This document shows, piece after piece, positions 50,828 to 60,280 of a stretch of 64,000 nucleotides of DNA. The notes beneath the pieces were generated by a model, which did no database searches, was not told where the DNA came from, and was given only the letters and a program-made list of their open reading frames with translations. How positions within the stretch are numbered: position 1 is the first letter of the stretch; each line of letters begins with the position of its first letter. Location: assembly GCF_015555905.1 (NCBI RefSeq), contig NZ_JADNLK010000012.1, positions 1-64,000 of the forward strand, written 5' to 3'. This stretch comes from Clostridium sp. D43t1_170807_H7 (lineage in GTDB: Bacteria; Bacillota; Clostridia; Clostridiales; Clostridiaceae). The translations under genes were made by a program, and so were the position numbers.

Positions 50828-51532
50828 ATGCGTATCAGAATAGAGGATGATTTTGATAATGATTTAGATGTAGAATATAAATCAATTGATAATGATACAA
50901 TAGTAGGAAATGGAGCATTATCAAAAGATAATATTCCTATAATTGATGTAAAATCAGAAGATATAAAAGAAGAAGAGTTAGTAGATGATCAAGTGAAAAA
51001 TAGAAGTATCAGACAGGAAGAAAGTAATAAATATAATTTAGGTAATGGATTTACTATTGAAATTCAAGGTGCAACATTACTAGATGATGATGAGAGTAAA
51101 AATTATATTAATAATAAAACTTCAAATTATAATAATAATTTAGAAGAAGATAGAACAAATAAATCAGAACCAAGAAATAAAAGTAATAGAATAAAAGAAA
51201 ATGATGAATATATTGGGCAACGTATAAAAGGAAAAATTACAGTAGGTGTCAGGTTAGGAGATAGAAAAGGAAAAGCTATATCAGAAGCAAAAGTAAATCT
51301 TTATGCATTAAATGGACTATCCCCTAAATTAGTAAGTTCAAAGTTAACAGATAAAAATGGAATTGTTGTATTTGATGGCTTACCAGAGGGAAGTTATAGA
51401 GTCATAGAGATAGTTAATAGAAAGTACTTTGAAAAACCAACATATATTCAATGGAATGAAGTAACTATTAATAAAGATTTACGAGAAGAAAGTATTATTG
51501 TAGTCAATAGAATAAAAAAGCATCCAAAATAA
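50828..51532 (+). CDS. hypothetical protein with a C-terminal prealbumin-like (CnaB/SpaA-type) domain
   Basis: The 234-residue protein has an acidic, low-complexity N-terminal half (about 1-135, rich in Asp, Asn, Lys) and a beta-sandwich domain (about 138-225). In the latter KAISEAKVNLYALNG ... KLTDKNGIVVFDGLPEGSYRV is the typical prealbumin-like or carboxypeptidase-regulatory pattern seen in Gram-positive surface proteins. No signal peptide or sorting motif is present. The domain would normally act outside, so export by an unusual route or a spore-coat location is possible. AGGAGGT precedes the ATG. Confidence 0.65.
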   Translation: MRIRIEDDFDNDLDVEYKSIDNDTIVGNGALSKDNIPIIDVKSEDIKEEELVDDQVKNRSIRQEESNKYNLGNGFTIEIQGATLLDDDESKNYINNKTSNYNNNLEEDRTNKSEPRNKSNRIKENDEYIGQRIKGKITVGVRLGDRKGKAISEAKVNLYALNGLSPKLVSSKLTDKNGIVVFDGLPEGSYRVIEIVNRKYFEKPTYIQWNEVTINKDLREESIIVVNRIKKHPK

Positions 51533-51567
51533 TTTAAATAATGATAAAATAATAATTACTGATTATA

Positions 51568-51605
51568 GAGTTAGGATATATTAAAGAGGAAGTATTCTAA
51601 CTCTA
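51568..51605 (+). terminator. intrinsic terminator, weak
   Basis: GAGTTAGGATA / TATTCTAACTC stem followed by TAACCTTTAA. Confidence 0.55.
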
Positions 51606-51704
51606 ACCTTTAAATATATAAAACTTGAATAAATCATTTTATATAAAAAATATAATAAAAATATGATAAAATGATTTTAAACGAAAGAAATGAGGGTCTA
51701 AGCT

Positions 51705-52145
51705 ATGAAAATGAAGATAAAGTATTTTGATGATGCAACTAAATTGAAAAAAATTAGTAAGGGAAATTGGATAGATGTTTATGCCAATAAAGATATATTT
51801 GTACCTTTAAATGAGAGAGCAATGGTACCTCTTGGATTTGCACTAGAGTTACCAAAAGGATGGGAAGGACATTTAGCACCAAGAAGCTCAACATTTAAAA
51901 CTTGGGGAATAATTCAAACAAACAGTGTAGGAGTTGTTGATGATACATATATAGGTGATAATGATCAATGGCATATGCCAGTATATTGTTTGCAGGCTAA
52001 AGATGAAAATGGAACTTGGATAAGAAAAGGTGATAAAATAGGTCAGTTTAGAATTATGGAAGTAATGCCAGAAATAGAATTTGAGGAAGTAGAATTCTTT
52101 AACAATACTGATCGTGGTGGTTTTGGAAGTACAGGAGAAAGATAA
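51705..52145 (+). CDS. dut: dUTP diphosphatase
   Basis: This 146-residue trimeric-type dUTPase hydrolyses dUTP to dUMP and PPi, which keeps uracil out of DNA. The five motifs are present in order: WIDVYANKD (I), APRSST (II), GVVDDTYIGDN (III), KIGQFRI (IV) and RGGFGSTG (V). In motif III the usual GVID is GVVD. ATGAGGG lies before the start. It stands alone. Confidence 0.93.
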   Translation: MKMKIKYFDDATKLKKISKGNWIDVYANKDIFVPLNERAMVPLGFALELPKGWEGHLAPRSSTFKTWGIIQTNSVGVVDDTYIGDNDQWHMPVYCLQAKDENGTWIRKGDKIGQFRIMEVMPEIEFEEVEFFNNTDRGGFGSTGER

Positions 52146-52313
52146 TTTATTAAGTATAATTTTGTATATATTCATTATGCAGATAAATTAAAAATAGTGT
52201 TTAAAAATTAGAAATAATACATTGTAATTAAATGTAAAACATGATAAAATAAACAAACAAAGGGTGGGTAAAATTATTAATATAACCAAACAAAAGGGAG
52301 AAAGTGGGAAATT

Positions 52314-52937
52314 ATGAAGTATATTGATTTATCTTATGATATAAAAAGCGAAATGCCTGTTTATCCAGGTGATATGGAGCTAAATTCAAATAAAGAAAAA
52401 GATTATGAGAAGGATGGATTTAATTTATATTCATTTTCTACATCTATGCATGTAGGTACTCATATAGATGCACCTTTACATATGTGTAAAAATAAAAAAT
52501 TCATTTCTGAATATTCAATAGATAAATTTATAGGTAATGCAGTACTATTAGATGTACGTGGTGAGAAGGTAATAGGAATAAAGGATGACTATTATAGAGA
52601 TATAAAGGAAAATGATATAGTTTTATTATTTACTGGATGGGATAGTTTTTATGGGAAGAAGGAATACTATAACAATCATCCTGTAATTAGTGAAGAGTTA
52701 GCAGAACTTTTAATTAAAAAGAAAATTAAGATGTTAGGAATGGATATGCCTTCACCTGATAATGGTGAATTTGATATTCATAAAAAATTATTTGAAAACG
52801 AAATATTTATTTTAGAAAACTTAACAAATTTAAATAAGTTATTATATAATGAAGAAATACAAATATTTGCACAACCATTAAAAATTCAAGGTGAAGCAAG
52901 TTTAGTAAGAGCAATTGCTGTATATAAGGGATATTAA
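52314..52937 (+). CDS. cyclase-family protein (kynurenine-formamidase-like hydrolase)
   Basis: This 207-residue metal hydrolase has the family motif HVGTHIDAPLH (HxGTHxDxPxH, about 47-57), followed by LLDVRG and LLFTGWD, and a metal-binding GMDMPSPD loop. Such enzymes hydrolyse formylkynurenine, isatin or other amides. No tryptophan-degradation genes are near, so substrate is open. GGGAGAAAGTGGG precedes the ATG. Confidence 0.85.
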   Translation: MKYIDLSYDIKSEMPVYPGDMELNSNKEKDYEKDGFNLYSFSTSMHVGTHIDAPLHMCKNKKFISEYSIDKFIGNAVLLDVRGEKVIGIKDDYYRDIKENDIVLLFTGWDSFYGKKEYYNNHPVISEELAELLIKKKIKMLGMDMPSPDNGEFDIHKKLFENEIFILENLTNLNKLLYNEEIQIFAQPLKIQGEASLVRAIAVYKGY

Positions 52938-52956
52938 AATAATATATAGTTATAAA

Positions 52957-52992
52957 ATAACAGAGTACATTTTGTATTCTGTTATTTTTATA
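52957..52992 (+). terminator. intrinsic terminator
   Basis: AATAACAGAGTAC / GTATTCTGTTATT stem plus TTTATA. Confidence 0.85.
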
Positions 52993-53040
52993 TATTAAGA
53001 TAATGGTTAATATATTAATAGAATAAATTGTTTGATTTAA

Positions 53041-53070
53041 TTCAAGGTTGATAAAAGAATCAACCTTGAA
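53041..53070 (-). terminator. perfect hairpin, terminator of the histidine kinase gene
   Basis: TTCAAGGTTGAT / ATCAACCTTGAA with a short loop, 28 bases after the kinase stop. Confidence 0.7.
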
Positions 53071-53097
53071 TTATGTTAAATATATTAGTTTTAATTT

Positions 53098-54639
53098 TTA
53101 TATTGCATAAATATCAGAAAATTCTATATTACATTTTTCCACTTTAGAATGGCTAGTATCATCAATATCATATATAATTTTAGAATTAGGTATAACAGCT
53201 TTAGGTAAAGTAAATGTAAATTCTGATCCTATTCCTTCAATGCTATAAACGGCTATTTTGCCACCATGCATTTCTACTAAAGATTTAACTAAAGAAAGTC
53301 CAATTCCACTACCTTCACATTTTCTTGTAAGAGTATCGTCTACTTGCATAAATCTTTCAAAGATTATAGATTGGTTTTCTTTTGATATACCAATTCCTGT
53401 ATCTTTAACTGAAATTATAACATTAGTATCAGTAGTATCAATATTTACATTGATAGTACCATTAGAATTAGTATATTTTATTGCATTTGATAAAAGATTT
53501 AGCATTATTCTCTCAATTTTATCAGGATCGCAGCAAATAATAAGTTCTTCAACAGTTGTATCAAATAATAGTTCTATATTTTTATAATTAACATATTGAG
53601 CAACAGAAAGAGTGATATCTTCTATTATTGAAATAATATTACAGTTTTTCTTATGAATTTCATAATGTCCTGTATCTATTTTAGTAATATCTATAAGATT
53701 ATTAGCTAATCTTAATAATCTATAGGAATTTTGTTTAATAGAAGCTGTATATTTATTAAAGTTAAAATCATTAGCTATGATTATATTGTTATTATTTAGA
53801 TTTTGACCTATAACTTGTAAACTAATTAAAATTATGTTTAATGGAGTTTTAAATTCATGTGAGATATTAGCGAAAAACTCATTTTTTACACTTTCAACGT
53901 GAAGGGCTTCTTCCATAAGTTTTTTCTCTACTTCCAATCTTTTTTCTTCAGTTATATCTCTACCTGTTGTTATAATAATATTTTCTGATTGTATATAAGA
54001 GAAAATCCAATGAATCCATTTAATATTATGATTTTTATCTATAACTCTTGTACATGCTTCTGAAATTGATTCAGAAGCTAGACTATTATCTATCAAAGAT
54101 TTAATTATATCAATATCATTTTCATGAATAACATCATACCAGTTTTTGGTTATCAGTTCATCTGAAGTATATCCCAAAAGATTATGCCAACCTTCATTAA
54201 TTTTTATAAATGAGCCATTAACAGACATAATAGAAGTTATATCAGTAGCTGTTTTTAGAAGGAAATATAATTCTTTTTCAGTATTTGTATGAATTTTAAA
54301 GTTTTCTTCTAAATTTTCTGATAATAAGTAATTACTTGTAATATCTCTTAATAAAATAAAAATACTATCAGAGTTATTGAAACTACTAAATGATAAATTT
54401 AATTTGAAAGGTATTGTAGAATTATTTTTTGTTAATATATCTACGATGTATTCTTTATTACAGTTAATATCTATAGTATTAAATTTTATGTTTGAGTTAA
54501 TTATTAGGTTATATATATTGTCAAGATCATCTAATTGATATTGTAGCTGATTTAATAAAGTTTTATTGCAAAACAAAATTTTTCCGGAATAATCAATAAT
54601 TAGAATTTTATCTTGTAGCTTATCAAAAAAATCTTCCAT
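53098..54639 (-). CDS. cytoplasmic PAS-domain sensor histidine kinase, orphan
   Basis: The 513-residue kinase starts at ATG 54639 behind GGGGGAAC; 54666 is an alternative. It has two PAS domains (about 1-105 and 125-235; second with INEGWHNLLGYTSDEL and an ITTGRDITEEK end), HisKA with phospho-His261 (FFANISHEFKTPLN), N-box Asn385 region (NLLSNAIKY), G1 DTGIG and G2 GSGIGL. There are no membrane helices, so it should sense an internal cue. No response regulator is adjacent. Orphan kinases in clostridia often feed Spo0A; that role is an inference. Confidence 0.85.
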   Translation of the reverse strand: MEDFFDKLQDKILIIDYSGKILFCNKTLLNQLQYQLDDLDNIYNLIINSNIKFNTIDINCNKEYIVDILTKNNSTIPFKLNLSFSSFNNSDSIFILLRDITSNYLLSENLEENFKIHTNTEKELYFLLKTATDITSIMSVNGSFIKINEGWHNLLGYTSDELITKNWYDVIHENDIDIIKSLIDNSLASESISEACTRVIDKNHNIKWIHWIFSYIQSENIIITTGRDITEEKRLEVEKKLMEEALHVESVKNEFFANISHEFKTPLNIILISLQVIGQNLNNNNIIIANDFNFNKYTASIKQNSYRLLRLANNLIDITKIDTGHYEIHKKNCNIISIIEDITLSVAQYVNYKNIELLFDTTVEELIICCDPDKIERIMLNLLSNAIKYTNSNGTINVNIDTTDTNVIISVKDTGIGISKENQSIIFERFMQVDDTLTRKCEGSGIGLSLVKSLVEMHGGKIAVYSIEGIGSEFTFTLPKAVIPNSKIIYDIDDTSHSKVEKCNIEFSDIYAI

Positions 54640-54860
54640 TGTTCCCCCAATTTTAGTGTGATACATTAAGTTTTATTCTCTTTAAGTAATTATACTAAGA
54701 AATAAATGAAATTTGTAGTATTTTTAATAAAAAATGTTCAAAATAAGGAAAAATGTTTAAAAAAGTAAAGAAAAAAAGATTTAGATAAAATTTAATAAAT
54801 ATTTTCACTTTATAAAATTAAGGAATAGTATATAATATAAACAATTAAAAGGAAGTAAAT

Positions 54861-56306
54861 ATGAGGAAAGAATCTATTATTGATATAAAAAACGGAAATG
54901 TTTATGGAGGAGCTAAAGAAGAAACCATAATTTTAAAAGGTGATTATTTACATGAAGATAGCAATTATGTTGAAAGAGCAACTATTGTTATTAAGGATGA
55001 AAATAATAATATTGAAGAATATCCACTTAAACTTAATGGCTATAATATTAAGATTTTTGTTGGAAAATTTTCAAGTAACAATAGTGATGACATATATATT
55101 TATGGAGAAACAGGTGGATCAGGTGGATATGCAATTGCTTTAGTATATAAATATAATAATGGAAATTTGGTAGAGATATTTAATGGTGAAGACTTTTCAG
55201 AGAAGTATAGATGTGTTTCAAAGTATTTAGAGGAATATAGAATAGAAGTTCTTTGTCAGGCATATGAAAAAAAATATATTATGGATATTAGAAATAGTAG
55301 TAAGGATTATTTAAAACAGATCTATGATAGAGATGGTAAGATAAAAACTAATGAGGATCCTAGTATTTCATATATTAATAAAGTAGATTTAATATATGAT
55401 TTAGAAGATGGATTAATTAATTTATTAGTTTATCAAAAAATAATAGGAATTAATAATAGTAATATTTTAGGTGAGATTAATAGTGTAATTTCTTTAAAAA
55501 ATAATGAAGCTAAGGTATTGAATAAGTATATTACTAATAATGGAGAAAATATTTCTATTATGACTAGAACAAATGATATTAAGGAAGAAATTATAAGTCA
55601 ACTTCCTGATGATGCAATTCTTATTAATCTTAATAAGTTTGGTGGTAGTAATGGATTAATTAATAAGGATATTGATGGAGATGGAATTGATGAAATAATT
55701 TGTGGATATAAATCTAAAGATACTCAATATATATCTGTATTTAGAGAAGTTGAAGGAGTAATAAAGCATTTAGATACAATTGTGGGGGAAGGGTATGATA
55801 TATCTGATTTAGTAATTACTAAGTTAAAACCAAAGTCTAATAATAATATTCTTATTGGATGGAGAATTGGTTCAATATGGTCTGTTTTGGATATAGTAGA
55901 ATTTAAAGAAAATAAATTTAATAAATTACTAAAGGGCGATAAGATAAATTACTCTAAAGTTGAAATAGTAGAGTTTGATAATAGAAGAAGTGGAACATCT
56001 GATATTGCTTTATGGAGTCATGAAACTGGAGAGGCTTATAAGGTACAAATATATTCATTTAGAGGAGATAGCTTAGAAAAAACATCTAAATATGATAGGG
56101 ATTACTTTGAAAAGGTTGAGGAGTACTATAAGAAATTAATTGATAGGACAAGAGAAACACCACAATATTTATATTATTTAATTGATGCAGAATATAGAAG
56201 TGGTAAGAAGAGGGAAGCTATAGCAAATATAAATAAGGCATTAAAGCATTCTAAACCTTATCCATCAATAGAAGAACTAAAAAGATTAAAAAAAAGAATT
56301 AACTAA
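54861..56306 (+). CDS. hypothetical protein with FG-GAP/VCBS-like repeats
   Basis: This 481-residue protein shows weak beta-propeller-type repeats, best seen at DIDGDGIDEIICGYK (about 272-286, Ca2+-binding-like). Earlier blocks share the form GxxSxxxDDIYIYGETGGSGGYAI. A C-terminal helical part (about 425-481) has a TPR-like pair. There is no signal peptide, though relatives are often exported. AAAGGAAG precedes the ATG. The last codons and stop (ATTAACTAA) are shared with the repeat copy at 47.6 kb. Function unknown. Confidence 0.65.
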   Translation: MRKESIIDIKNGNVYGGAKEETIILKGDYLHEDSNYVERATIVIKDENNNIEEYPLKLNGYNIKIFVGKFSSNNSDDIYIYGETGGSGGYAIALVYKYNNGNLVEIFNGEDFSEKYRCVSKYLEEYRIEVLCQAYEKKYIMDIRNSSKDYLKQIYDRDGKIKTNEDPSISYINKVDLIYDLEDGLINLLVYQKIIGINNSNILGEINSVISLKNNEAKVLNKYITNNGENISIMTRTNDIKEEIISQLPDDAILINLNKFGGSNGLINKDIDGDGIDEIICGYKSKDTQYISVFREVEGVIKHLDTIVGEGYDISDLVITKLKPKSNNNILIGWRIGSIWSVLDIVEFKENKFNKLLKGDKINYSKVEIVEFDNRRSGTSDIALWSHETGEAYKVQIYSFRGDSLEKTSKYDRDYFEKVEEYYKKLIDRTRETPQYLYYLIDAEYRSGKKREAIANINKALKHSKPYPSIEELKRLKKRIN

Positions 56307-56452
56307 ATTGTTCGTTAAAGCTTGAATGCCGTGATGACGAAAATTAATGATATTCCCTACAGAAATTGTGTAAATTCTAAAACTCATTTACAATATTTCT
56401 TCCAGTAATATCATTAATTTTTCTCTTCCATGTGGTGCGTAATATTATTCAA
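56307..56452. repeat. palindromic convergent-gene repeat, copy 3 (short form)
   Basis: This 146-base element fills the space between the stop codons of the convergent genes. It has CTTGAATGCCGTGATGAC (56321-56338), arm GAAAATTAATGATATT (56339-56354) paired with 56407-56423, an inner pair GAAATTGTGTAAAT/ATTTACAATATTTC (56362-56375, 56386-56399) and a right end ATTCAA against the stop codon. It resembles copy 2 with the branched interior and downstream modules removed. Confidence 0.75.
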
Positions 56453-56833
56453 TTATGATCTAATTACTTCAACTTTATATCCGTCTGGATCTGTAACAAA
56501 GTAGTAACGAGGTGGTTCACCAGGTAGTCCTTTTAGGTCTGTTACTTCGTAACCAAGTTCTATATGTTTCTCTCTTAAAGATTCAATGTCTGGATGACCT
56601 ATAGCTATGTGGCTAAACCCATTTCCAAGGTCATAAGGTGTTTCAGGATTATAGTTATAAGTTAACTCTAATTCATAACCACCTTCTTTATTTGATAAAT
56701 AAACTAAAGTAAATTTATGTTCAGGAAAATCCTTTCTTCTAGTTTCGATTAATCCTAAAGCATTTTTATAGAATTCTAATGATTTTTCTAAATCCATAAC
56801 TCTAACACAAGTATGTAACATTTTAATAGACAT
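56453..56833 (-). CDS. gloA: lactoylglutathione lyase, glyoxalase I
   Basis: The 126-residue metal enzyme converts the hemithioacetal of methylglyoxal to an S-lactoyl thiol. Metal ligands match E. coli GloA: His7, Glu56, His75 and Glu122. Length and the Ni-type lack of the longer loops suggest the Ni2+-activated class. Clostridia usually lack glutathione, so another low-molecular-weight thiol may be the co-substrate. GGAGGTAT precedes the ATG. Confidence 0.93.
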   Translation of the reverse strand: MSIKMLHTCVRVMDLEKSLEFYKNALGLIETRRKDFPEHKFTLVYLSNKEGGYELELTYNYNPETPYDLGNGFSHIAIGHPDIESLREKHIELGYEVTDLKGLPGEPPRYYFVTDPDGYKVEVIRS

Positions 56834-57036
56834 AATATACCTCCAAAATTATATAAAAATTTATGTTTATTAATTATATCAATATAGGAAGTTTATTACA
56901 AGAGTCAAGTTTGGAATATTAAGGTTAGTAGAAATAATTAATTAAGTATGATAATATTAATAAGTATATGGTGAAATATGAATATATTTATTATATTCAT
57001 TATAGATATATTTTAAATTTATTTAGGGGAGTAAGT

Positions 57037-57564
57037 ATGTTAACAAATGTTAAGTTAATGGATTATGAGGAATATTTAAGGAATGCTAATGATGAAGAAA
57101 TGATATTTATTAATGAATTATATGATCAAGGTCAAATTTTAGAAGAAGGACTAAGAGATATAATAAGTTTAAATAAACATATTAAAATATTGGTAATAAC
57201 ATCAACTAGATGTAAGGATTCAGCAACAATATTACCATTTTTAATAAAACTTTCTCAATTTAACGAAAATATTGAAGTGAAATTTTTATTAAAAAATGAT
57301 AATGAAGAATTATTAAGTAAATTATCTGGTGAAATGAAAGTACCAACTATTATGGTTATAGATAATAATAATGTAATTAGAAAATTTGTGGAGTTTCCTA
57401 AAGGCGTAAAGGATATTTTAATAAATAATCCTAAGGAAAAGACACAGGAAATAATTGATGAAATGAGAAATGGAAAGTATAATGATTTAATTCAATTAGA
57501 TTTAATTAAGTTTATTACTGGTAAGAAATATGAATATATATCATTTAATAGATTAGATAAGTAA
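57037..57564 (+). CDS. thioredoxin-fold protein with a single active-site Cys
   Basis: This 175-residue protein starts at ATG 57037 after AGGGGAG. The 57-residue longer N-terminal extension to 56968 has no ribosome site. It resembles the thioredoxin_9 family: KILVITSTRCKDSATILPFL, with Cys-x2-Ser in place of CxxC, then KVPTIMVIDNNN with the cis-Pro. With one Cys it could reduce by a monothiol route or only bind. A small terminator separates it from the radical SAM gene. Confidence 0.75.
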   Translation: MLTNVKLMDYEEYLRNANDEEMIFINELYDQGQILEEGLRDIISLNKHIKILVITSTRCKDSATILPFLIKLSQFNENIEVKFLLKNDNEELLSKLSGEMKVPTIMVIDNNNVIRKFVEFPKGVKDILINNPKEKTQEIIDEMRNGKYNDLIQLDLIKFITGKKYEYISFNRLDK

Positions 57565-57573
57565 GGTTAAACC

Positions 57574-57597
57574 TAGGAGATTTCTCCTATGTTTTTG
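57574..57597 (+). terminator. short intrinsic terminator
   Basis: TAGGAGA / TCTCCTA stem then TGTTTTTG, within the 53-base gap between the thioredoxin-like and radical SAM genes. Confidence 0.6.
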
Positions 57598-57617
57598 TAT
57601 AAGGAGAAGATTAACAA

Positions 57618-58493
57618 ATGAGAAAGTTTAAAAAGGTATATATAGAGATTACAAATGTTTGTAATTTAAGTTGTAATTTTTGTCCGAAGACTAAAAGAAA
57701 ATATAAATTTATGAATAAGGAAGAATTTAATTATATTTTAAACGAAGTAAAGCCTTTTACAGAGCATATATATTTGCATTTGATGGGAGAACCTTTATTA
57801 AATGAAAATATAGAAGATTTTTTACAGGAAAGCGGTAATAAGGGACTTCATGTTAATTTAACAACTAATGGAACATTGTTAAATAAGGTTGGAGATAAGC
57901 TTATTAAAGCAAGGTCATTAAGACAAGTAAATATTTCTCTTCATAGTTTTGAAGCAAATAAAAAAACTGTGGAATTAGAAGAATACTTGAAAGATGTTAG
58001 TAGTTTTATAATAAAGGCTAGAGAAAATAGTGATATAATTTGTGCAATAAGACTATGGAACATGGATAGTAATGATTTAAAGGGTGAGAATAACTTAAAT
58101 AGAGAAATTTTAAAAATGCTTGAAGAAAACTTAAATCTTGATTTTTCGTTGGCAGAAAAGTTACAAGAAACAAATAGAATTAAGCTAAAGGATAAAGTAT
58201 ATTTAAATATGGCAGAAAAATTTCAATGGCCAGATATAAAAATTGATAGTTTGGGAGAAGAAGTTTTTTGCTATGGACTTAGAAATCAAATTGGAATTTT
58301 GGTAGATGGTACTGTTGTACCATGTTGTTTAGATAGTGACGGAAATTTACCTTTAGGAAATATTTTTGAAAAATCATTAAAAGAAGTACTAGAGGGTGAA
58401 AGAGCAACTAATATATATAATGGTTTTTCAAGAAGAGTAGCAGTTGAAGATTTATGTAAAAAATGTGGTTATGCTACTAGGTTTAAAAAGTAA
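57618..58493 (+). CDS. radical SAM protein with SPASM-like C-terminus
   Basis: The 291-residue enzyme has the radical SAM cluster CNLSCNFC (Cys15, 19, 22), the MGEPLLNEN segment for SAM binding and a SPASM-like C-terminus with several Cys (FCYG, VVPCCLD, LCKKCGYA) that would bind an auxiliary Fe-S cluster. Such proteins modify peptides or enzymes. No small precursor peptide gene was recognised next to it. AAGGAGAAG precedes the ATG. Substrate unknown. Confidence 0.87.
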   Translation: MRKFKKVYIEITNVCNLSCNFCPKTKRKYKFMNKEEFNYILNEVKPFTEHIYLHLMGEPLLNENIEDFLQESGNKGLHVNLTTNGTLLNKVGDKLIKARSLRQVNISLHSFEANKKTVELEEYLKDVSSFIIKARENSDIICAIRLWNMDSNDLKGENNLNREILKMLEENLNLDFSLAEKLQETNRIKLKDKVYLNMAEKFQWPDIKIDSLGEEVFCYGLRNQIGILVDGTVVPCCLDSDGNLPLGNIFEKSLKEVLEGERATNIYNGFSRRVAVEDLCKKCGYATRFKK

Positions 58494-58503
58494 TAATTCA
58501 ATG

Positions 58504-58547
58504 AAAGGCACCTAATAAGTTTAATATTCTTATTAGGTGCTTTATAT
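58504..58547. terminator. intrinsic terminator, bidirectional
   Basis: AAAGGCACCTAATAAG / CTTATTAGGTGCTTT perfect stem between convergent genes. Confidence 0.85.
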
Positions 58548-58550
58548 AGA

Positions 58551-60077
58551 TTAAAAAAAGCTAAGATTGTTTTCTTGAGAAATAACCTTTAATAATGTTG
58601 GCATATAATTATCTAATAGTTCAAAGTTGTCATTAATTTCTTTTTTGATTGATAATAGGCATCTATAGTTTGTTTTCTTTGAATAACAGTGAGTATTATT
58701 AGATTTAAATTTAACTTTCCAAACTTCACAACCTTGAAAAGGATTAGCAGTACCAATATAAAGAGAATTAGAAGAGTCTACAAATAGAGTTCTGCCACCA
58801 TAATTGTATCTATTAGCCAAACCATTTAGAAATACTGGTGTGAAGTTAATTCCATCAGTAGATTCATAAAGGTCAAATCCAAACGGATAATCTATAGAGT
58901 TTAACTGAGAAACTATAGATTGATATATTTTAATAAGTTTATTTGTTGTTGCAGTGCCAATTTTATTTTCTATTGTAGTCTTATTAGTAACAAGAAATTC
59001 TAAGATAACTTCCATATTACTTGAATCATCAAAAGTACTTATTAATAATTTGTCTTGATATTCTTTTATTTGCCATGCATATACATTAAAAGGGTTATTA
59101 AAACCAGAGTTAAAACCAGACAAGCTATTAGTTCTTATTCCTTTAGATGGAGCTGAAGGAATTACAGGTTTGCTACCTACAACTAATTTCCAATTGTCAT
59201 TAGGGGAGATTCTTATAATGTCACATCCCATTGGAGCAAGCCAAGTTAGAGGAAGTTTTTTAGTAGCACTTACATAAAGATAGTTTTTAAAAGCACCCAT
59301 ACTTAGAGTATATTGATTTGCAGCATCACCAAATCCATTGTCAACAATAAGAGTCCAATCATTTAGTTTTGGTGTAGAGTTATTTGTTCTCCAAACTTGA
59401 ACGCCATCAGTATTATTGGTAGCAACATAAATTTTATCATTAAAAACTTTCATTTCGCTTATGGAGCCATTTGGATTTTTAGATTTATCATATAATGGAT
59501 TGTCAGCATTGATTACATCTTCCCAGGGATAAAACTCTGGATCTATACTACTATATAAGTTAGGAATTAATGTAGGATTTTTTTCATCAATAGTAGCAAT
59601 GTATAATTTGCCTTTATGGCTTATCATTGCACGAGACGAGGTTCCTTTAAGGATCATATCAGAAAGCGGAAACCAATTTACACCATTACTAGATTTAAAT
59701 ATCTTTAACTTTCCACCATAACTAGCAGCATACAGGTTGTTATTGCCATTAAAAGGTTTATGAGAAACTATAAATCTAAGTCCTGATAGTTGAAGATACT
59801 TTGGAACAGAATAAACCTTTTCCCAGCATAGAGTATCATCTTTTTTATATCTCCAAATTTCAGGAGAATTATTAGCTGCAGGTGGAGTTATTGAAATAGG
59901 AGTAATTATTTCAGGTGAAATACTATTGATTATATTATAAGCAATATTTCTTCCAGTACCAACATAGATATATTGATCTAATTGCTCAATTGACCAAGCA
60001 TAATTATTTTGACGGGCATTGTTTAAATTGTTGGAATCAAATCCAGTTGTTGGGGTAATGTTTTTAAAAGAATACAT
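58551..60077 (-). CDS. hypothetical beta-propeller-like protein
   Basis: The 508-residue protein has repeated sialidase/Kelch-like blades: QYIYVGTGRNI, NNLYAASYGGKL, GKLYIATIDEK, DKIYVATNNTD, NYLYVSATKK, DKLLISTFDD and SLYIGTANPFQGCEVW. Each is followed by a W/F-rich strand, at about 50-80 residue spacing, i.e. six to seven blades. No signal peptide, membrane helix or catalytic signature is seen. The last 45 residues differ and are Lys/Asn-rich. Function unknown; a carbohydrate- or protein-binding propeller is the best structural guess. Confidence 0.6.
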   Translation of the reverse strand: MYSFKNITPTTGFDSNNLNNARQNNYAWSIEQLDQYIYVGTGRNIAYNIINSISPEIITPISITPPAANNSPEIWRYKKDDTLCWEKVYSVPKYLQLSGLRFIVSHKPFNGNNNLYAASYGGKLKIFKSSNGVNWFPLSDMILKGTSSRAMISHKGKLYIATIDEKNPTLIPNLYSSIDPEFYPWEDVINADNPLYDKSKNPNGSISEMKVFNDKIYVATNNTDGVQVWRTNNSTPKLNDWTLIVDNGFGDAANQYTLSMGAFKNYLYVSATKKLPLTWLAPMGCDIIRISPNDNWKLVVGSKPVIPSAPSKGIRTNSLSGFNSGFNNPFNVYAWQIKEYQDKLLISTFDDSSNMEVILEFLVTNKTTIENKIGTATTNKLIKIYQSIVSQLNSIDYPFGFDLYESTDGINFTPVFLNGLANRYNYGGRTLFVDSSNSLYIGTANPFQGCEVWKVKFKSNNTHCYSKKTNYRCLLSIKKEINDNFELLDNYMPTLLKVISQENNLSFF

Positions 60078-60280
60078 AACATAAATTCTCCTTTATCATT
60101 TGGTTTTTAGATATTTTATATCTAATATACAATATATGAAAATATAAAATTGTAAGTTACATTTAAAATATAATCAGGTTGACATTTATTGAAAAGTTGT
60201 TAAAATTACTTGTGTAGGAAAATGTCGAAAAAGACAAAGTGAAAATAATAAAAATAAGATTTTTATTAAATATAGGGTAA

